A stretch of 64,000 nt of DNA from Sabellastarte sp. h YS-2021 (GCA_964017235.1 OZ024940.1:28452573-28516572), one strand, 5' to 3'. Numbered from the stretch's first letter, positions 39,540 through 50,092 are shown. Translations and numbers: made by a program. The notes: generated by a model from the sequence alone, not told the origin.

Positions 39540-41093
39540 TTGTTCTTGACATCTCTCAAGTGTTCAGTTGTTTCATGTTGTTCCTGTCCTACTAATGTGA
39601 TTTCAAAATATCTCAGTGATACACTCAAGCCCATTGTGAGAGCTTTGCCAACTTTCGTCAAGAACACTAATCATGCATTGAACTTGGTGCAAAATTTTCG
39701 ATTTCGAGGTGAAAATAGACTTTTGTTTACCATGGATATTAAGGGTCTCTATACTAACATTCCGAATGAGTATAGCCTGAATGCACTAAAATACTTTTTG
39801 GAGAAAAGAAATATTCAGAATCCCCCAACACATACCCTTCTGAGACTAACAGAACTAGTTTTGACACAGAATTGCTTAAAGTTTGGTGATAACTACTATT
39901 CACAAACTGGCGGTACAATGATAGGCACACCATTCGGGCCAGAATACTCTTGTTTGGCTGTGGGGAAGCAGGAAATTGAAATTTCTGAAACATATGATGG
40001 TCCTTTCCCTGAGTTTCACAAAAGATATATTGATGATATTTTGGGTGCAACTTCAATGTCTAGAGAAGATCTTGATAGATTTATTACCTTTGTTAGCAAT
40101 TTCCACCCATCCTTTCAATATACTTTCACAGTTTCTGAAGTCAGTGTGAATTTCCTTGACATTAAGTTCTGTGTCAAAGCAGATGGAATTAGCACATCGG
40201 TTTACTACAAAGAAACTGACAGTCATGCATACCTTAAATATGGTTCCTCCCATCCTAAGTCCTGTAAAAATGCTATTCCATTTTCACAATTTCCCCGTTT
40301 GAAGCGCCTATGTTCTGATAGGCAGGATTTGAAGATAAAAGAGAAGGAAATGGAACATTTCTTTCTAGCAAGAGATTATCCCCAGAATATTGTCTCTAAG
40401 GCCAAAGATAGAGTTTCTCATATCAGTAGAGCTGATGCTTTGAAACAAAACGAATCTGCTGAAGAAATGAATAGGGTTATACTTACCCTTACATACAGCT
40501 CTCACAGTAAGGCAATCAAAGACATTGTGGAGAAGAATTTTCACATGCTAAATCTAGACGAGGAAGTGGGTTATTTGTTTCAAGAAAAATCTCTGATTTC
40601 ATACCGTAGGGACAGGAACATAAGAGACATACTGGTCCACTCTAAATTCAGTTCCAAAGATGTGTCTGGCATAACTTTGCCATGTGGTAGAAAACGTTGT
40701 CTTACATGTCCCTTTGTTTTCAATGAGGTACACACAGTTGAGGGGCCTAGAGGTAAATTTACTCCTTCAGGCAGTTTTTCTTGTATCACCAAAGATGTCA
40801 TTTATTGCATTGAATGTATTAGATGTGGAGAGATTTATATTGGGGAAACAGAAAGGAGGTTAGGAGATAGGATAAGAGAACACTTGAGAGATGTCAAGAA
40901 CAAGAATAGACATAGAGAGGTAGCTATTCACTTCAACTCTTTGGGTCACAGTTTAGATCATTTCAGAGTGCAAGTTCTGTTTGAAAACATCAATGGTAAT
41001 TTGGCCAGGAAAATCAAAGAAAGTTACTTCATTATGAAATTTGGCTGTGTGTACCCACTGGGTATGAACAGGGACAATGGAATTGTAGTATAA
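39540..41093 (+). CDS. PLE-A reverse transcriptase / GIY-YIG endonuclease, 5'-truncated
   Basis: 517 open codons, the longest RT frame in the window. The first ~7 codons come from the inverted end, so this start is not native. Order: fingers/palm SCSCPTNVISKYLSDTL; MDIKGLYTNIPNEYSLN (~70-85); GGTMIGTPFGPEYS (~125-140); catalytic RYIDDILG (~165); thumb (VSVNFLDIKFCVKADG); linker; RRDRNIRDILVHS; Cys cluster RKRCLTCPF; GIY-YIG with DVIYCIECIRCGEIYIGETERR and GDRIREH (~415-450); catalytic-type Glu in KESYFIM (~495). The N-terminal domain and most of the fingers are missing, so it should not be functional, but the catalytic residues of both enzymes are intact. Confidence 0.9.
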   Translation: MFLTSLKCSVVSCCSCPTNVISKYLSDTLKPIVRALPTFVKNTNHALNLVQNFRFRGENRLLFTMDIKGLYTNIPNEYSLNALKYFLEKRNIQNPPTHTLLRLTELVLTQNCLKFGDNYYSQTGGTMIGTPFGPEYSCLAVGKQEIEISETYDGPFPEFHKRYIDDILGATSMSREDLDRFITFVSNFHPSFQYTFTVSEVSVNFLDIKFCVKADGISTSVYYKETDSHAYLKYGSSHPKSCKNAIPFSQFPRLKRLCSDRQDLKIKEKEMEHFFLARDYPQNIVSKAKDRVSHISRADALKQNESAEEMNRVILTLTYSSHSKAIKDIVEKNFHMLNLDEEVGYLFQEKSLISYRRDRNIRDILVHSKFSSKDVSGITLPCGRKRCLTCPFVFNEVHTVEGPRGKFTPSGSFSCITKDVIYCIECIRCGEIYIGETERRLGDRIREHLRDVKNKNRHREVAIHFNSLGHSLDHFRVQVLFENINGNLARKIKESYFIMKFGCVYPLGMNRDNGIVV

Positions 41094-41491
41094 ATGTTAT
41101 CTCTCTTACAATTTGTTTAATTCGAATTCTTTTGTTGAGGATATTAATTTTTATTGTCATAGCTAAAATTGTTCTTATATAAGAAATTTTGAATTTTTTT
41201 GACATTATAGCGAATTTTAAAAAAAATTTGAAAAAATTAAAAATTTTCGATTTTGTGACGTCATAGTGAAAAATTGCAAAAAATTAAAAATTTTGATTTT
41301 TGTGACATAGTAAAAAAAAAAATTTTTTTTTAGTGACGTCATCTTAAAATTTATGACGTAAATATGACTAAATACGTGTTTTATGTAATAATGACGTGAT
41401 TTGGTTTGTTAAAACGTCATTTTGATGTAATTTTGTTTATTTACATATAAAAAGAGTTTTTTTTTCAAATTTAAACAATTATAAGCTATTT

Positions 41492-41516
41492 CTGATGAAG
41501 GAGTGAGGCTCCGAAA
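41492..41516 (+). ncRNA. Hammerhead-ribozyme-like core
   Basis: CTGATGA-A-GGAG-TGAGG-CTCC-GAAA, followed by AGCTTAAATAAAT and ATTTATTTTATACGCT as stem III. UAAGCU upstream is also complementary to AGCUUA after GAA. Confidence 0.65.
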
Positions 41517-41579
41517 GCTTAAATAAATTTATTTATTTTATACGCTCTTTGTTTTTACTTTGTTTACTATTTTATAACA

Positions 41580-42205
41580 ACATTCAAATACATTTACCCA
41601 AAATTGGTTTTCAAAATTTCTGGAACACACTGTTGTGCCAGATTATTGACTTGACTTGGTTTAATTCATGTAAAATTTATTCCAGTCTATGTCTCTTTGA
41701 TTAATTGTCCTCCTAATCCAAGTTATTTTTAAGGAATTTTTAAATAGGAATATGTTAATCAATTTCAAATCACCCTGACAATAATCACCGCATATTGTTT
41801 TCCTTTTGACCTTGTCAGGTTTATGATTCCACAGAAATTCAAACATAAGATAGTTTATTTGTTTCAAAGTACCATCTGGTGCTGGCAGAGATGTCAGGAA
41901 ATGTATTAGTTTTGGCAAAAAATTTTTTTGATAAGTGTGATTCTCCCGAATGGTGTCATATATCTACTTTGCCATTTCTGCATATCCTTCTTTATTTTTT
42001 GCATCATTTCGATATAATTAATAGATGGAATCTGTTCTATATTAGTGGAAAATTTTAATCCTAACATTGAAAATTATGTGTTGCCCCACTATAGATTATA
42101 TGCTATATCGAATTTTTCTTTAGAGAATCGTTTTCTCCCTATCCAAATAACTTTTGTCTTCTCCATTTTCATTTTCAAGTCAGAATAATTTCTAAATATT
42201 TCGAA
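41580..42205 (-). pseudogene. L1-like LINE ORF2 fragment
   Basis: Minus strand from 42,205: YSDLKMKMEKTKVIWIGRK, FSTNIEQIPSINY, then from 41,918 PKLIHFLTSLPAPDGTLKQ and LMFEFLWNHKPDKVKRKT. This is the post-palm region of an L1-type RT. The upstream part of the ORF is cut at 42,205 by PLE-C. Its downstream end continues at 38,825 beyond the PLE-A insertion. Confidence 0.8.
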
Positions 42206-43769
42206 TTTAGTAGAACCTCCATCAACTTTTTGGACACCTCAGTAAAACTCAATGAAAATAGGGAACTAATTACCACCCTATTTAACAAACCTACAGATAC
42301 TCACCTATATCTACAGTACACAAGTGCACATCAGACCAGTATCCTTACCAAAGGACCATACAGCCAGTACCTCAGACTGAGACGCATATGTACTCTTGAT
42401 GAGGACTTCAATAGTAATGCCAGAAACTTAACTGGATACTACCTCAAAAGAGGATATCCCCTAAGCTCTCTAAAAAACACTTTCAGGGAGCCAGCTCCTA
42501 TACCCAGGACCAACTGCTAGTGGTCAAAACCAAAACAGACTCTACGAGGCCTGTCATGGTCACTAACTTTAGTCCTAAAAATCCCAATGTCACACAATTG
42601 ATTCGGAAGAATTGGAACATTATCCAAAACACAGAGGAACTTCACACCATCTTCCCTGATCCACCAATAATGGGGTTCAGAAGACTCCCCAATTTAAGGG
42701 ACAAACTTACCTCTGCCAGGATCAGTTTCCCACCCATAGATAAACCCCTCAAACCTAGAGCTTTTACCCCAGTCTGCACTAGACTGGGTAAGTGCACCTA
42801 TTGTCCAAAAATCAAAAAAATTGGATTCAATCAATAGTTTCTCAACCAAAAGAAATTTCCAGTGCAAAAATCTCCCACCTAAAAATCAAATTACATGTGA
42901 ATTGACTAATTTGATCTATCTCATCAATTGTTCCAAATGTGGTCTCCAATATATAGGAGAGACCAAAAGACCACTGAGACAAAGAATGTATGAACACTTC
43001 AGGAGTGTTCAAAACATTAAACTCCAAAGTTCAACCCCAGTGGCTAGACATTTCTCTAACCAAGGCCACTCTGCCAAAAACATGGAGTTCTCAGTGCTCC
43101 ATTGGATGGGGAGTGACAGTGACCCAAATGACACTGTAGGTCGCAGAGACCAGGAATTATTTTACATTTGGGCATTCCCCACCCTTCACCCAGCAGGCAT
43201 TAGTATTTTTGTGTGAGCTGTAGTGTCATCTTACTGCACCCCTAACCCAGGTGCCACCTATTTATATTTTCTTATATTTGACCACTCACACAAGAGGCCC
43301 ATGACCATATCTGGTCTGAAATGACGTAAATTACGTCAATATGACGTAATATCAACCCTATGACGCTATATGGGGTCATTGAGTATGATGCCATTACTAA
43401 CCGACCCACCTTGGTCTCCTAGATACCACTCCTACCTTATTTACCAGTTAAGAGCTGTTTTATGTTTTTCTTAAGCAATCATGTGGTTTCTATGCTCTAC
43501 TTGCCACAGCTCCTTCACTAAAAGGGCAAATTTAAAGAGACATATAAAAAGTGTCCATCTGAATGTCAGATTCATTTGTGATGTCTGTAAAAGTGAGTTT
43601 AAACGTAAGGAGTATTTATGAGGTCAGCACACCCCACTCCTAGTGACAGGAATCAACCACAACATCAGGAAAACTGTACTCCTTCCACCAGTAACTGGGA
43701 TCCCACTATAGATTTTAACCTGGATAATTTCATTATTCCACCCACAGTGAAATTCACTCACGAGATTCA
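42105..43769. repeat. Inverted repeat, left arm middle block
   Basis: Reverse-complement match to 58,377-60,109: a LINE remnant, the PLE-C tail and the first part of the C2H2 ORF. Confidence 0.9.
42206..43216 (+). pseudogene. PLE-C RT C-terminus and GIY-YIG, truncated copy
   Basis: Starts inside the RT thumb (INFLDTSVKLNENRELITT). 42,230-42,520 is open, then a frameshift. 42,520-42,837 carries the linker (PPIMGFRRLPNLRDKL) and the Cys cluster (CTRLGKCTYCPK). After a 1-nt A-run change, 42,821-43,216 carries the endonuclease (LIYLINCSKCGLQYIGETKR, PLRQRMYEHF). C-terminus AFPTLHPAG. The 5' cut and the position upstream of a longer PLE-C make it look like the upstream partial copy of a PLE tandem. 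Confidence 0.88.
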
Positions 43770-44214
43770 ACCAGAACCTCAAAGTGTTTTTTCAACTGAT
43801 ATCTGTAAACAGAAAACAGCCAGTAGCCAAACTGACACGAGTAAACCACCTAAGAAATTGTCTGTTAAACACCAACACAGTAGTACTTCACCTGTCCTGT
43901 TCAAAGACAAGGCGGTCCAGGAGAAACCCATCATGCTCTCCACTGGTACATCTCCTCATATCAAGATGCAGGACTATTATGTTATTCCTTTGGATGAGTC
44001 ACCTTTGGCCCACTCGCCAGGCACTCCTTTGATGACTCCAAGAGAGAGCAGAAATGTACTCTTTGAAGGACTATCACCAATTCAGTGTTATTACACTTCT
44101 GAATTTAGACAGGCATTTCTGGAGAACAGTGGAGGGGTTGAACCACCTGACACCTTCCCTGTGTGGTCCCCAGAAGATCCACTCCCACCGCCCAATACAG
44201 AAATTTGGGACTAA
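43481..44214 (+). pseudogene. C2H2 zinc-finger ORF linked to PLE-C (frameshifted)
   Basis: From ATG 43,481: two C2H2 fingers, CSTCHSSFTKRANLKRHIK and CDVCKSEFKRKEY. A ~10-nt deletion near 43,616 then removes part of the second His region (the right arm reads LTRHIRSAH). The frame resumes at 43,618 for ~198 codons: Pro/Ser/Thr-rich, with PIMLSTGTSP, DESPLAHSPGTPLMTPRES and an acidic end (VWSPEDPLPPPNTEIWD). Restored length would be ~247 residues. It lies 264 bp downstream of the PLE-C nuclease and upstream of PLE-C ORF1. DNA or RNA binding is inferred from the fingers. It could instead be a captured host gene piece. Confidence 0.75.
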
Positions 44215-44811
44215 TGAAGACTGTTAGTTTATAATAAAAGCCTTTCCTGCACACAAACTGGATATTGGAATAATAACCATATTATTGACATTGTGTTAAA
44301 TATATTAATCTGACACTGAAAATAGACTCATGTGAGTAACTATTTCTATTTTCATATACTTCTAGCAGATCCGGTTTTTTTTACTATAATTTGTAAAAAG
44401 TTATGTAATTTTATTTATTTATAAAATTGGCAGGACAATTTCCTACCAATCCCACCAGTTTTTTCTGATTTTGAATGTGTTATTTTGCCACCAAACAAAA
44501 AACCTTTTTTTTCCCAACAAAAATAACAGGGAAAATTTTCGCTCATATTTTTAAATAAATTTATGTGCATACTTTCATTGTTCCTTTAACCACTTGCTTT
44601 ACTATTAAACATTATATTATAACTCATTATGTTATTTTATTGTGTTTAAAAATATTTATGCTGGAATCTATATAAGATTTCACAGTAGCCTTCAGAATAT
44701 TTTCTAGTGCAATCATGCTCCTGTCTAACAAAACAGTAGTTAGGCATTCCCACACAATTGTGGAATCCACTATACAGTTGGACAAATCCTGCATGAACTT
44801 AAGATTACAGC
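44215..44811. other. PLE-C-linked non-coding sequence
   Basis: AT-rich sequence with AATAAAAG shortly after the C2H2 ORF stop (44,234), a plausible polyadenylation signal. No ORF. It is not represented in the right arm, where the C2H2 ORF is cut by PLE-A. Confidence 0.4.
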
Positions 44812-44868
44812 AAAATAATAAACAAAGTAAAAACAAAGAGCATATCAAATAAATAGATTTATTTGAGC

Positions 44869-44893
44869 TTTCGGAGCTTCACTCCTTCATCAG
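44869..44893 (-). ncRNA. Hammerhead-ribozyme-like core
   Basis: CTGATGA-A-GGAG-TGAAG-CTCC-GAAA on the minus strand. The base context upstream is AAGATATTT instead of AAGCTATTT. Confidence 0.6.
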
Positions 44894-45042
44894 AAATATC
44901 TTACAATTGTTTAAATTTGAAAGAAAGCTCTTTTTATATGTAAATAAACAAAATTACATCAAAATGACGTTTTAACAAAGCAAAACACGTCATTATTACT
45001 TAAAACACATATTTAGTCATATTTACGTTCTATATTTTAAGA

Positions 45043-45118
45043 TGACGTCACAAAAAAAAATTTTTTTACTATGACGTCACAAAAATCAAAAAAATTTTGC
45101 AATTTTTCACTGACGTCA
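45043..45118. promoter_or_regulatory. Cluster of three TGACGTCA palindromes
   Basis: Perfect sites at 45,043, 45,072 and 45,111 in PLE-A 3' sequence, with spacing similar to the cluster at 18,862. Confidence 0.4.
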
Positions 45119-46045
45119 CAAAATCGAAAATTTTCAAATTTTTAAATTTTTTTTTTTTTTTTAAAAATCACTATAATGTCAAAAAAACCAAAATTTCTTA
45201 AATTCGCACAATTTTAACAATGACAATAAAAATCAATATCCTCAACAAAAGAATTCAAATTAAACAAATTGTAAGAGAGAGAACATTTATACTACAATTC
45301 CATTGTCCCTGTTCATACCCAGTGGGTACACACGGCCAAATTTCATAATGAAGTAACTTTCCTTGATTTTCCTGGCCAAATTACCATTGATATTTTCAAA
45401 CAGAACTTGCACTCTGAAATGATCTAAACTGTGGCCCAAAGAGTTGAAGTGAATAGCTACCTCTCTTGTCTATTCTTGTTCTTGACATCTCTCAAGTGTT
45501 CTCTTATCCTATCTCCTAACCTCCTTTCTGATAAGAGAACACTTGAGAGATGTCAAGAACAAGAATAGACATAGAGAGGTAGCTATTCACTTCAACTATT
45601 CAACTTCAACAAATGGAATTCAGGAACCAGACTTTATTCAAACCTTCAATCCTATATTGTGGACTTTTACATTCATACTTATTGACTTTTTGCATCATAA
45701 TGCACTAATTCAATACACTATGAACTATAATGCTGTCCTGACAATAAATCATTTTTTATTGTTTTTTGAATTAACTGTTATAAATATTTTATGTTATTGT
45801 GGTGTAAGTAAATACTCATCACAGTTTTCAACTATATAATAACCCAATTGACTACTATTCACTGGGCTTGTAACTGCACCGGACTACTATTCACTCAGGA
45901 AAGCCCCTAATAAGGATTTCCCTGAGAAATAAGTAATACTTGGTCTTAACCTCTATATTTTCAACTGGAGGCTATTTTCAACTTACAACAATTCAGGAGA
46001 TTTTATAAAAACAAAAAATCCCAAAATATCCAAATTTACTCCTTT

Positions 46046-46058
46046 GCTCCGCAGGAGC
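46046..46058. promoter_or_regulatory. Hairpin GCTCC-GCA-GGAGC upstream of PLE-C ORF1
   Basis: Five-pair stem with a 3-nt loop in the context TACTCCTTTGCTCC, 197 nt before the ORF1 ATG. The same context and stem recur before ORF2 with loop TAA. Confidence 0.45.
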
Positions 46059-46254
46059 AACTCCCCTGATCCAGAGGAGCTTGACGGAGCCATTTTTTCC
46101 ACCTTATAGGGGAAAATTGTCCCACCCACTTATTGCCTCTGATCAGAATACTATACTAAAGAGATTCAAAATAATCAATCATACAGAGAGATTATAAGGC
46201 TCAGGAGTTTGCACTTCACTTACACACTGACTAACTTTATTTTCTTGGGTAATT

Positions 46255-47031
46255 ATGAGTGCAAGTGAAACTGGCCTCAGCACTGCCATGAAGGATCTAG
46301 ATGTACAATCAGGATCAGCCTTCAACACCCCAGCCTCAGGTACTCCTATACCTGCCCACACTCTGAGCAGTGAAACAGTCAACCTCCTGGATGAAGTCGC
46401 TAGTAGACTCAGTAAGGAAAGGAAGACTGTTAGCAGATCTGCCAAAAGGAAGAGAACTAGCTCCCCCTCCACTGACAGAGATAGCACCAGCAGGGACAGA
46501 TATCCCCCAGCTGCCAAGAGTCATTACTTTAAAGCAAAGAATCTTTACAGAAAAAAATTGGGAGTTGCCACTAGCCTCCACCATGTGAAGAACCAACTGA
46601 AGGAGGGTAACTTTACTAGCATTTGCAACTTCAGATGCACCCCACCTCAATCTGAAAACCAGGATTTCAAGACCAAGTGGACCAAAATTGTAAGCAGCTG
46701 CAAGCGACAACTGACTCTCCTTTGGGTTGAGCAACTGAATTACAAGTACTCTGTTGTTAGGACCAGCCTACATGCTGAACTAGCAGAACTTCAAAAAATT
46801 CTCAGCACAGAACAGTTCACTGAGATTAAGAATAGCCTTGACAGCAAGTATAAAGATGCAGCCAAGACCAAGGTGTCCAAAAAGCTTTCATCAAAGGAAA
46901 ACAATCCCCCTCCTTACAAGAAGAGGAGAGCCCAGCCCAGACACAAACAGCAGAGGCCAGGACCAAACAGGAGACAAACAGAATTCAATGAACTCTTGAC
47001 AGGACTGGCTAAACTTATTAAATCAAAATAA
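46255..47031 (+). CDS. PLE-C ORF1, basic nucleic-acid-binding-like protein
   Basis: 258 codons, intact in this arm; ATG at 46,255. The N-terminal ~60 residues are Ser/Thr-rich (PASGTPIPAHTLSSETVNLL). A basic patch follows (RSAKRKR), then a central region with KNLYRKKLGVATSLHHV and NFTSICNFRC. A helical stretch (LTLLWVEQLNYKYSVVRT, LQKILSTEQFTEIKN) precedes a strongly basic C-terminus (KKRRAQPRHKQQRPGPNRRQ). I recognise no domain. Position 163 bp before the RT ORF and co-duplication with it suggest a gag-like ORF1. Role inferred only. Confidence 0.75.
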   Translation: MSASETGLSTAMKDLDVQSGSAFNTPASGTPIPAHTLSSETVNLLDEVASRLSKERKTVSRSAKRKRTSSPSTDRDSTSRDRYPPAAKSHYFKAKNLYRKKLGVATSLHHVKNQLKEGNFTSICNFRCTPPQSENQDFKTKWTKIVSSCKRQLTLLWVEQLNYKYSVVRTSLHAELAELQKILSTEQFTEIKNSLDSKYKDAAKTKVSKKLSSKENNPPPYKKRRAQPRHKQQRPGPNRRQTEFNELLTGLAKLIKSK

Positions 47032-47132
47032 ACAGTCCCAATAATGACCAACACATCCATTATTCTTACATAAATGTCATAGTTATTGTTATGTAATAAA
47101 ATATATTTTTAAGCATACATATGTACTCCTTT

Positions 47133-47145
47133 GCTCCTAAGGAGC
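47133..47145. promoter_or_regulatory. Hairpin GCTCC-TAA-GGAGC upstream of PLE-C ORF2
   Basis: In the ORF1-ORF2 gap, 49 nt before ORF2. Same flank (TACTCCTTTGCTCC) and stem as the hairpin at 46,046. Confidence 0.45.
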
Positions 47146-47193
47146 CTAGCGGTTCCAACTTACTTACCTTAAGCTTGATCCATCCCATCCACA

Positions 47194-49608
47194 TTGTTCA
47201 TGATGGATAGGATTAATTACCTTGGCATCTTGGACACTATTAAAGAGGAAGCCAAAATGGCTCCCCCTGGGATCCTTCCAAAAGGAAAATCTATGGACAA
47301 CTACATTGGCCACACAGTGATAAACCTATCAGATATCACACTAACCACTGATCAATATTCAGCCCTTGAGAAAGGCCTCACCTTCTGCCCCACACCTGGT
47401 CCACCAGATAAATCAAAAGTCTGGTCTGACTTCAAAGACTTCCAAAGAAGGCTTTGTCTCAAATACCACTTTCATAAGGATAATGGCCTTTTTGACCACC
47501 TCACTCCTGAGGAGGCAGACCTTGTAGGATTCCTTGCTTCTAATCTGGATGAAAATGAAATCCCTATAAGGATATTCACTCTCAATTCAAAAACAAAAGC
47601 AATTGGAAACCTCCAAACACCAACCAATCTTTGGAAGTTTTTTCACGAGCCTTCAAAAGTAGCCTCCTCAAAGCCCAACCAAAGGCCATAAGAAAAACAA
47701 ATTTGACTAAAAACCAAACACAGGGACTGAGGGAATTATCTCAGAACCCTGACATTGTCATAAAAAAGGCTGATAAAGGTTCAGCCATTGTAGTCATGAA
47801 TACTAAGGATTACCTTAGGGAAGGTTATCGCCAACTAAGTGATCCTGAATTCTACTGCAAACTGAATCATGACCCTACTCCCAAAATAAAGGAGAAAATT
47901 GATCAAATCCTAACCCAAATGAGGGTGAAGGGATTGATCACTGAAGACAATTTTGAACACCTGAGCATTGCTGACTATTCTGAGGGAAGATTTTACCTAC
48001 TTCCCAAGATTCACAAAAAGGGTGTCCCAGGGAGACCCATCTGTAGTTCTGTCAACCACCCTACAAGCAGAATCAGTAAATTTGTTGATGAACACATTAA
48101 AGGATATGTACCTCAGATTAAATCATACATTAGAGACACACAAGATTTTATCACCAAGTTAAAATCATTAGGACAAATCCCTGAAGGTGCCATATTGTGC
48201 ACCTTAGATGTATCCTCGCTCTACACTAATATTCCTAATCAAGAAGGGATATTGGCTGTGGCAGAAAAACTGAGATCTGACCCTAGTAAAACACCAATTA
48301 CTAAAGTCATTCTAGACTTACTTTCATTAGTCCTCCACAACATGAATTTTGAGTTTAATGGAGAACATTATCTCCAGACTGGTGGTACAGCCATGGACAC
48401 TTCTGTGGCCCCAAACTATGCCAACTTGTTTATGGACAGATTCGAAACAAAAGCCCCAGAAGGTTACCACCTCAAACCACTTACCTGGTTGAGATTTATT
48501 GTTGATATCTTCATGATACGGACCCATGGAGAAGATTCATTGAAAGAATTTATCACCTATTTAAATTCTTTACATCAATCTATCAAATTCACCCACGAAT
48601 TTAGTAGAACCTCCATCAACTTTTTGGACACCTCAGTAAAACTCAATGAAAATAGGGAACTAATTACCACCCTATTTAACAAACCTACAGATACTCACCT
48701 ATATCTACACTGCACAAGTGCACATCAGACCAGTATCCTTACCAAAGGACCATATAGCCAGTACCTCAGACTGAGACGCATATGTACTCTTGATGAGGAC
48801 TTCAATAGTAAGGCCAGAAACTAAACTGGATACTACCTCAAAAGAGGATATCCCCTAAGATCTCTAAAAAAACACTTTCAGAGAGCCAGCTCCTACACCC
48901 AGGACCAACTGCTAGTGGTCAAAACCAAAACAGACTCTACGAGGCCTGTCATGGTCACTAACTTTAGTCCTAAAAATCCCAATGTCACACAATTGATTCG
49001 GAATAATTGGAACATTATCCAAAACACAGAGGAACTTCACACCATCTTCCCTGATCCACCAATAATGGGGTTCAGAAGACTCCCCAATTTAAGGGACAAA
49101 CTTACCTCTGCCAGGATCAGTTTCCCACCCATAGATAAACCCCTCAAACCTAGAGCTTTTACCCCAGTTTGCACTAGACTGGGTAAGTGCACCTATTGTC
49201 CAAAAATCAAAAAATTGGATTCAATCAATAGTTTCTCAACCAAAAGAAATTTCCAGTGCAAAAATCTCCCACCTAAAAATCAAATTACATGTGAATTGAG
49301 TAATTTGATCTATCTCATCAATTGTTCCAAATGTGGTCTCCAATATATGAGAGACCAAAAGACCACTGAGACAAAGAATGTATGAACACTTCAGGAGTGT
49401 TCAAAACATTAAACTCCAAAGTTCAACCCCAGTGGCTAGACATTTCTCTAACCAAGGCCACTCTGCCAAAAACATGGAGTTCTCAGTGCTCCATTGGATG
49501 GGGAGTGACAGTGACCCAAATGACACTGTAGGTCGCAGAGACCAGGAAATATTTTACATTTGGGCATTCCCCACCCTTCACCCAGCAAGCATTAATATTT
49601 TTGTGTGA
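47194..49608 (+). pseudogene. PLE-C ORF2 reverse transcriptase / GIY-YIG (left arm)
   Basis: 47,194-47,691: N-terminal domain (MDRINYLGIL..., DFQRRLCLKYHF). A shift to the -1 frame between ~47,560 and 47,631 is shared with the right arm. 47,631-48,824: fingers (DIVIKKADKGSAIVV), PKIHKKGVPGRPI, LDVSSLYTNIPN, GGTAMDTSVAP and the catalytic box RFIVDIF, where the first Asp of the usual DD is Val. A stop at 48,822 (lost base) follows. 48,915-49,385: linker and Cys cluster. A 2-nt loss at ~49,349 destroys YIGET. 49,378-49,608: rest of GIY-YIG. This copy is dead in both activities. Confidence 0.9.
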
Positions 49609-49659
49609 GCTGTAGTGTCATCTTACTGCACCCCTAACCCAGGTGCCACCTATTTATAT

Positions 49660-50072
49660 ACATTTATTTGATTAGTTAATTAAACCATTTCAGTATTTAA
49701 CAAGTTTTATTTAATTATGGTTAAACCTTATCAACCATAATTAAGAACACTGGCACATAAAATCACACACTGAGGTCTTCTCTGAAAACTACAAATTATA
49801 GACATTTGCCTTGGAAAGTCATCAGTATTTGAGATATTCAACATTTGCCTAGATAAAGATTCATCAGGCACTCACAACAAAGATTCATCATACTAATGAG
49901 CCTGAGATACTGAGAACCATTCCCTTTTTGAGATATTAAGCATCATATTAGAGGCACATGATATTAGAGTCATCACCAACTTGAGATTGATACTCATAGC
50001 TTGATACAGGATAAATAGAGATACTACCACTGCATATTAGGCCTGTACCAAGTAGAACGCCCGTCCATTTCA
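49660..50072 (+). mobile_element. Ty3/gypsy-type LTR (probable)
   Basis: PLE-C 3' sequence diverges from its other copy at ~49,660 and foreign sequence runs to the PBS at 50,075. TG near 49,669 and CA at 50,071-50,072 are plausible LTR ends (~404 bp). AATAAA is not obvious. Only the right edge is well supported, by the PBS. Confidence 0.55.
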
Positions 50073-50074
50073 AC

Positions 50075-50092
50075 TGGTGTCAGAAGTGGGAT
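50075..50092 (+). promoter_or_regulatory. Primer binding site matching tRNA-Leu 3' end
   Basis: TGGTGTCAGAAGTGGGAT is complementary to CCA plus the acceptor/T-arm of animal tRNA-Leu (...ATCCCACTTCTGACACCA). It lies two bases after the LTR end, as expected for minus-strand priming. Confidence 0.75.

Larger units (their letters stand above)
38826..41574 (+). mobile_element. PLE-A insertion with inverted 5' end
   Basis: 38,826-39,558 is the PLE-A terminus, hammerhead, 3' UTR and last ~75 codons, all inverted. From ~39,560 the element reads forward, 5'-truncated, through the gene and 3' UTR to the terminus at 41,574. It lies inside a LINE. This is the best preserved PLE-A copy here. Confidence 0.88.
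44812..45596 (-). mobile_element. PLE-A inverted 3' end with short direct arm (left arm)
   Basis: 44,812-45,533 is inverted (terminus, hammerhead, 3' UTR, last ~70 codons). From ~45,534 a 63-bp direct piece of the nuclease folds back on it, then PLE-C sequence resumes. Confidence 0.82.

Noticed and set aside
43481-44214. Host C2H2 transcription factor gene
   Set aside because: Only two fingers, no introns, broken, and duplicated along with PLE-C; a mobile-element ORF is the simpler reading, though not proven.
46179-46734. Minus-strand ORFs of 112 and 132 codons opposite PLE-C ORF1, mirrored at 56,265-56,820
   Set aside because: They are antisense shadows of a Ser/Lys-rich coding region, with no independent motif.
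47560-47640. Programmed -1 frameshift site in PLE-C ORF2
   Set aside because: No canonical X XXY YYZ slippery heptamer or clear downstream pseudoknot; an inherited indel explains the sharing between arms.
49660-50072. Calling a complete LTR with exact ends
   Set aside because: The inferred TG/CA ends are not confirmed by a target-site duplication or a second direct LTR; only the PBS edge is firm.
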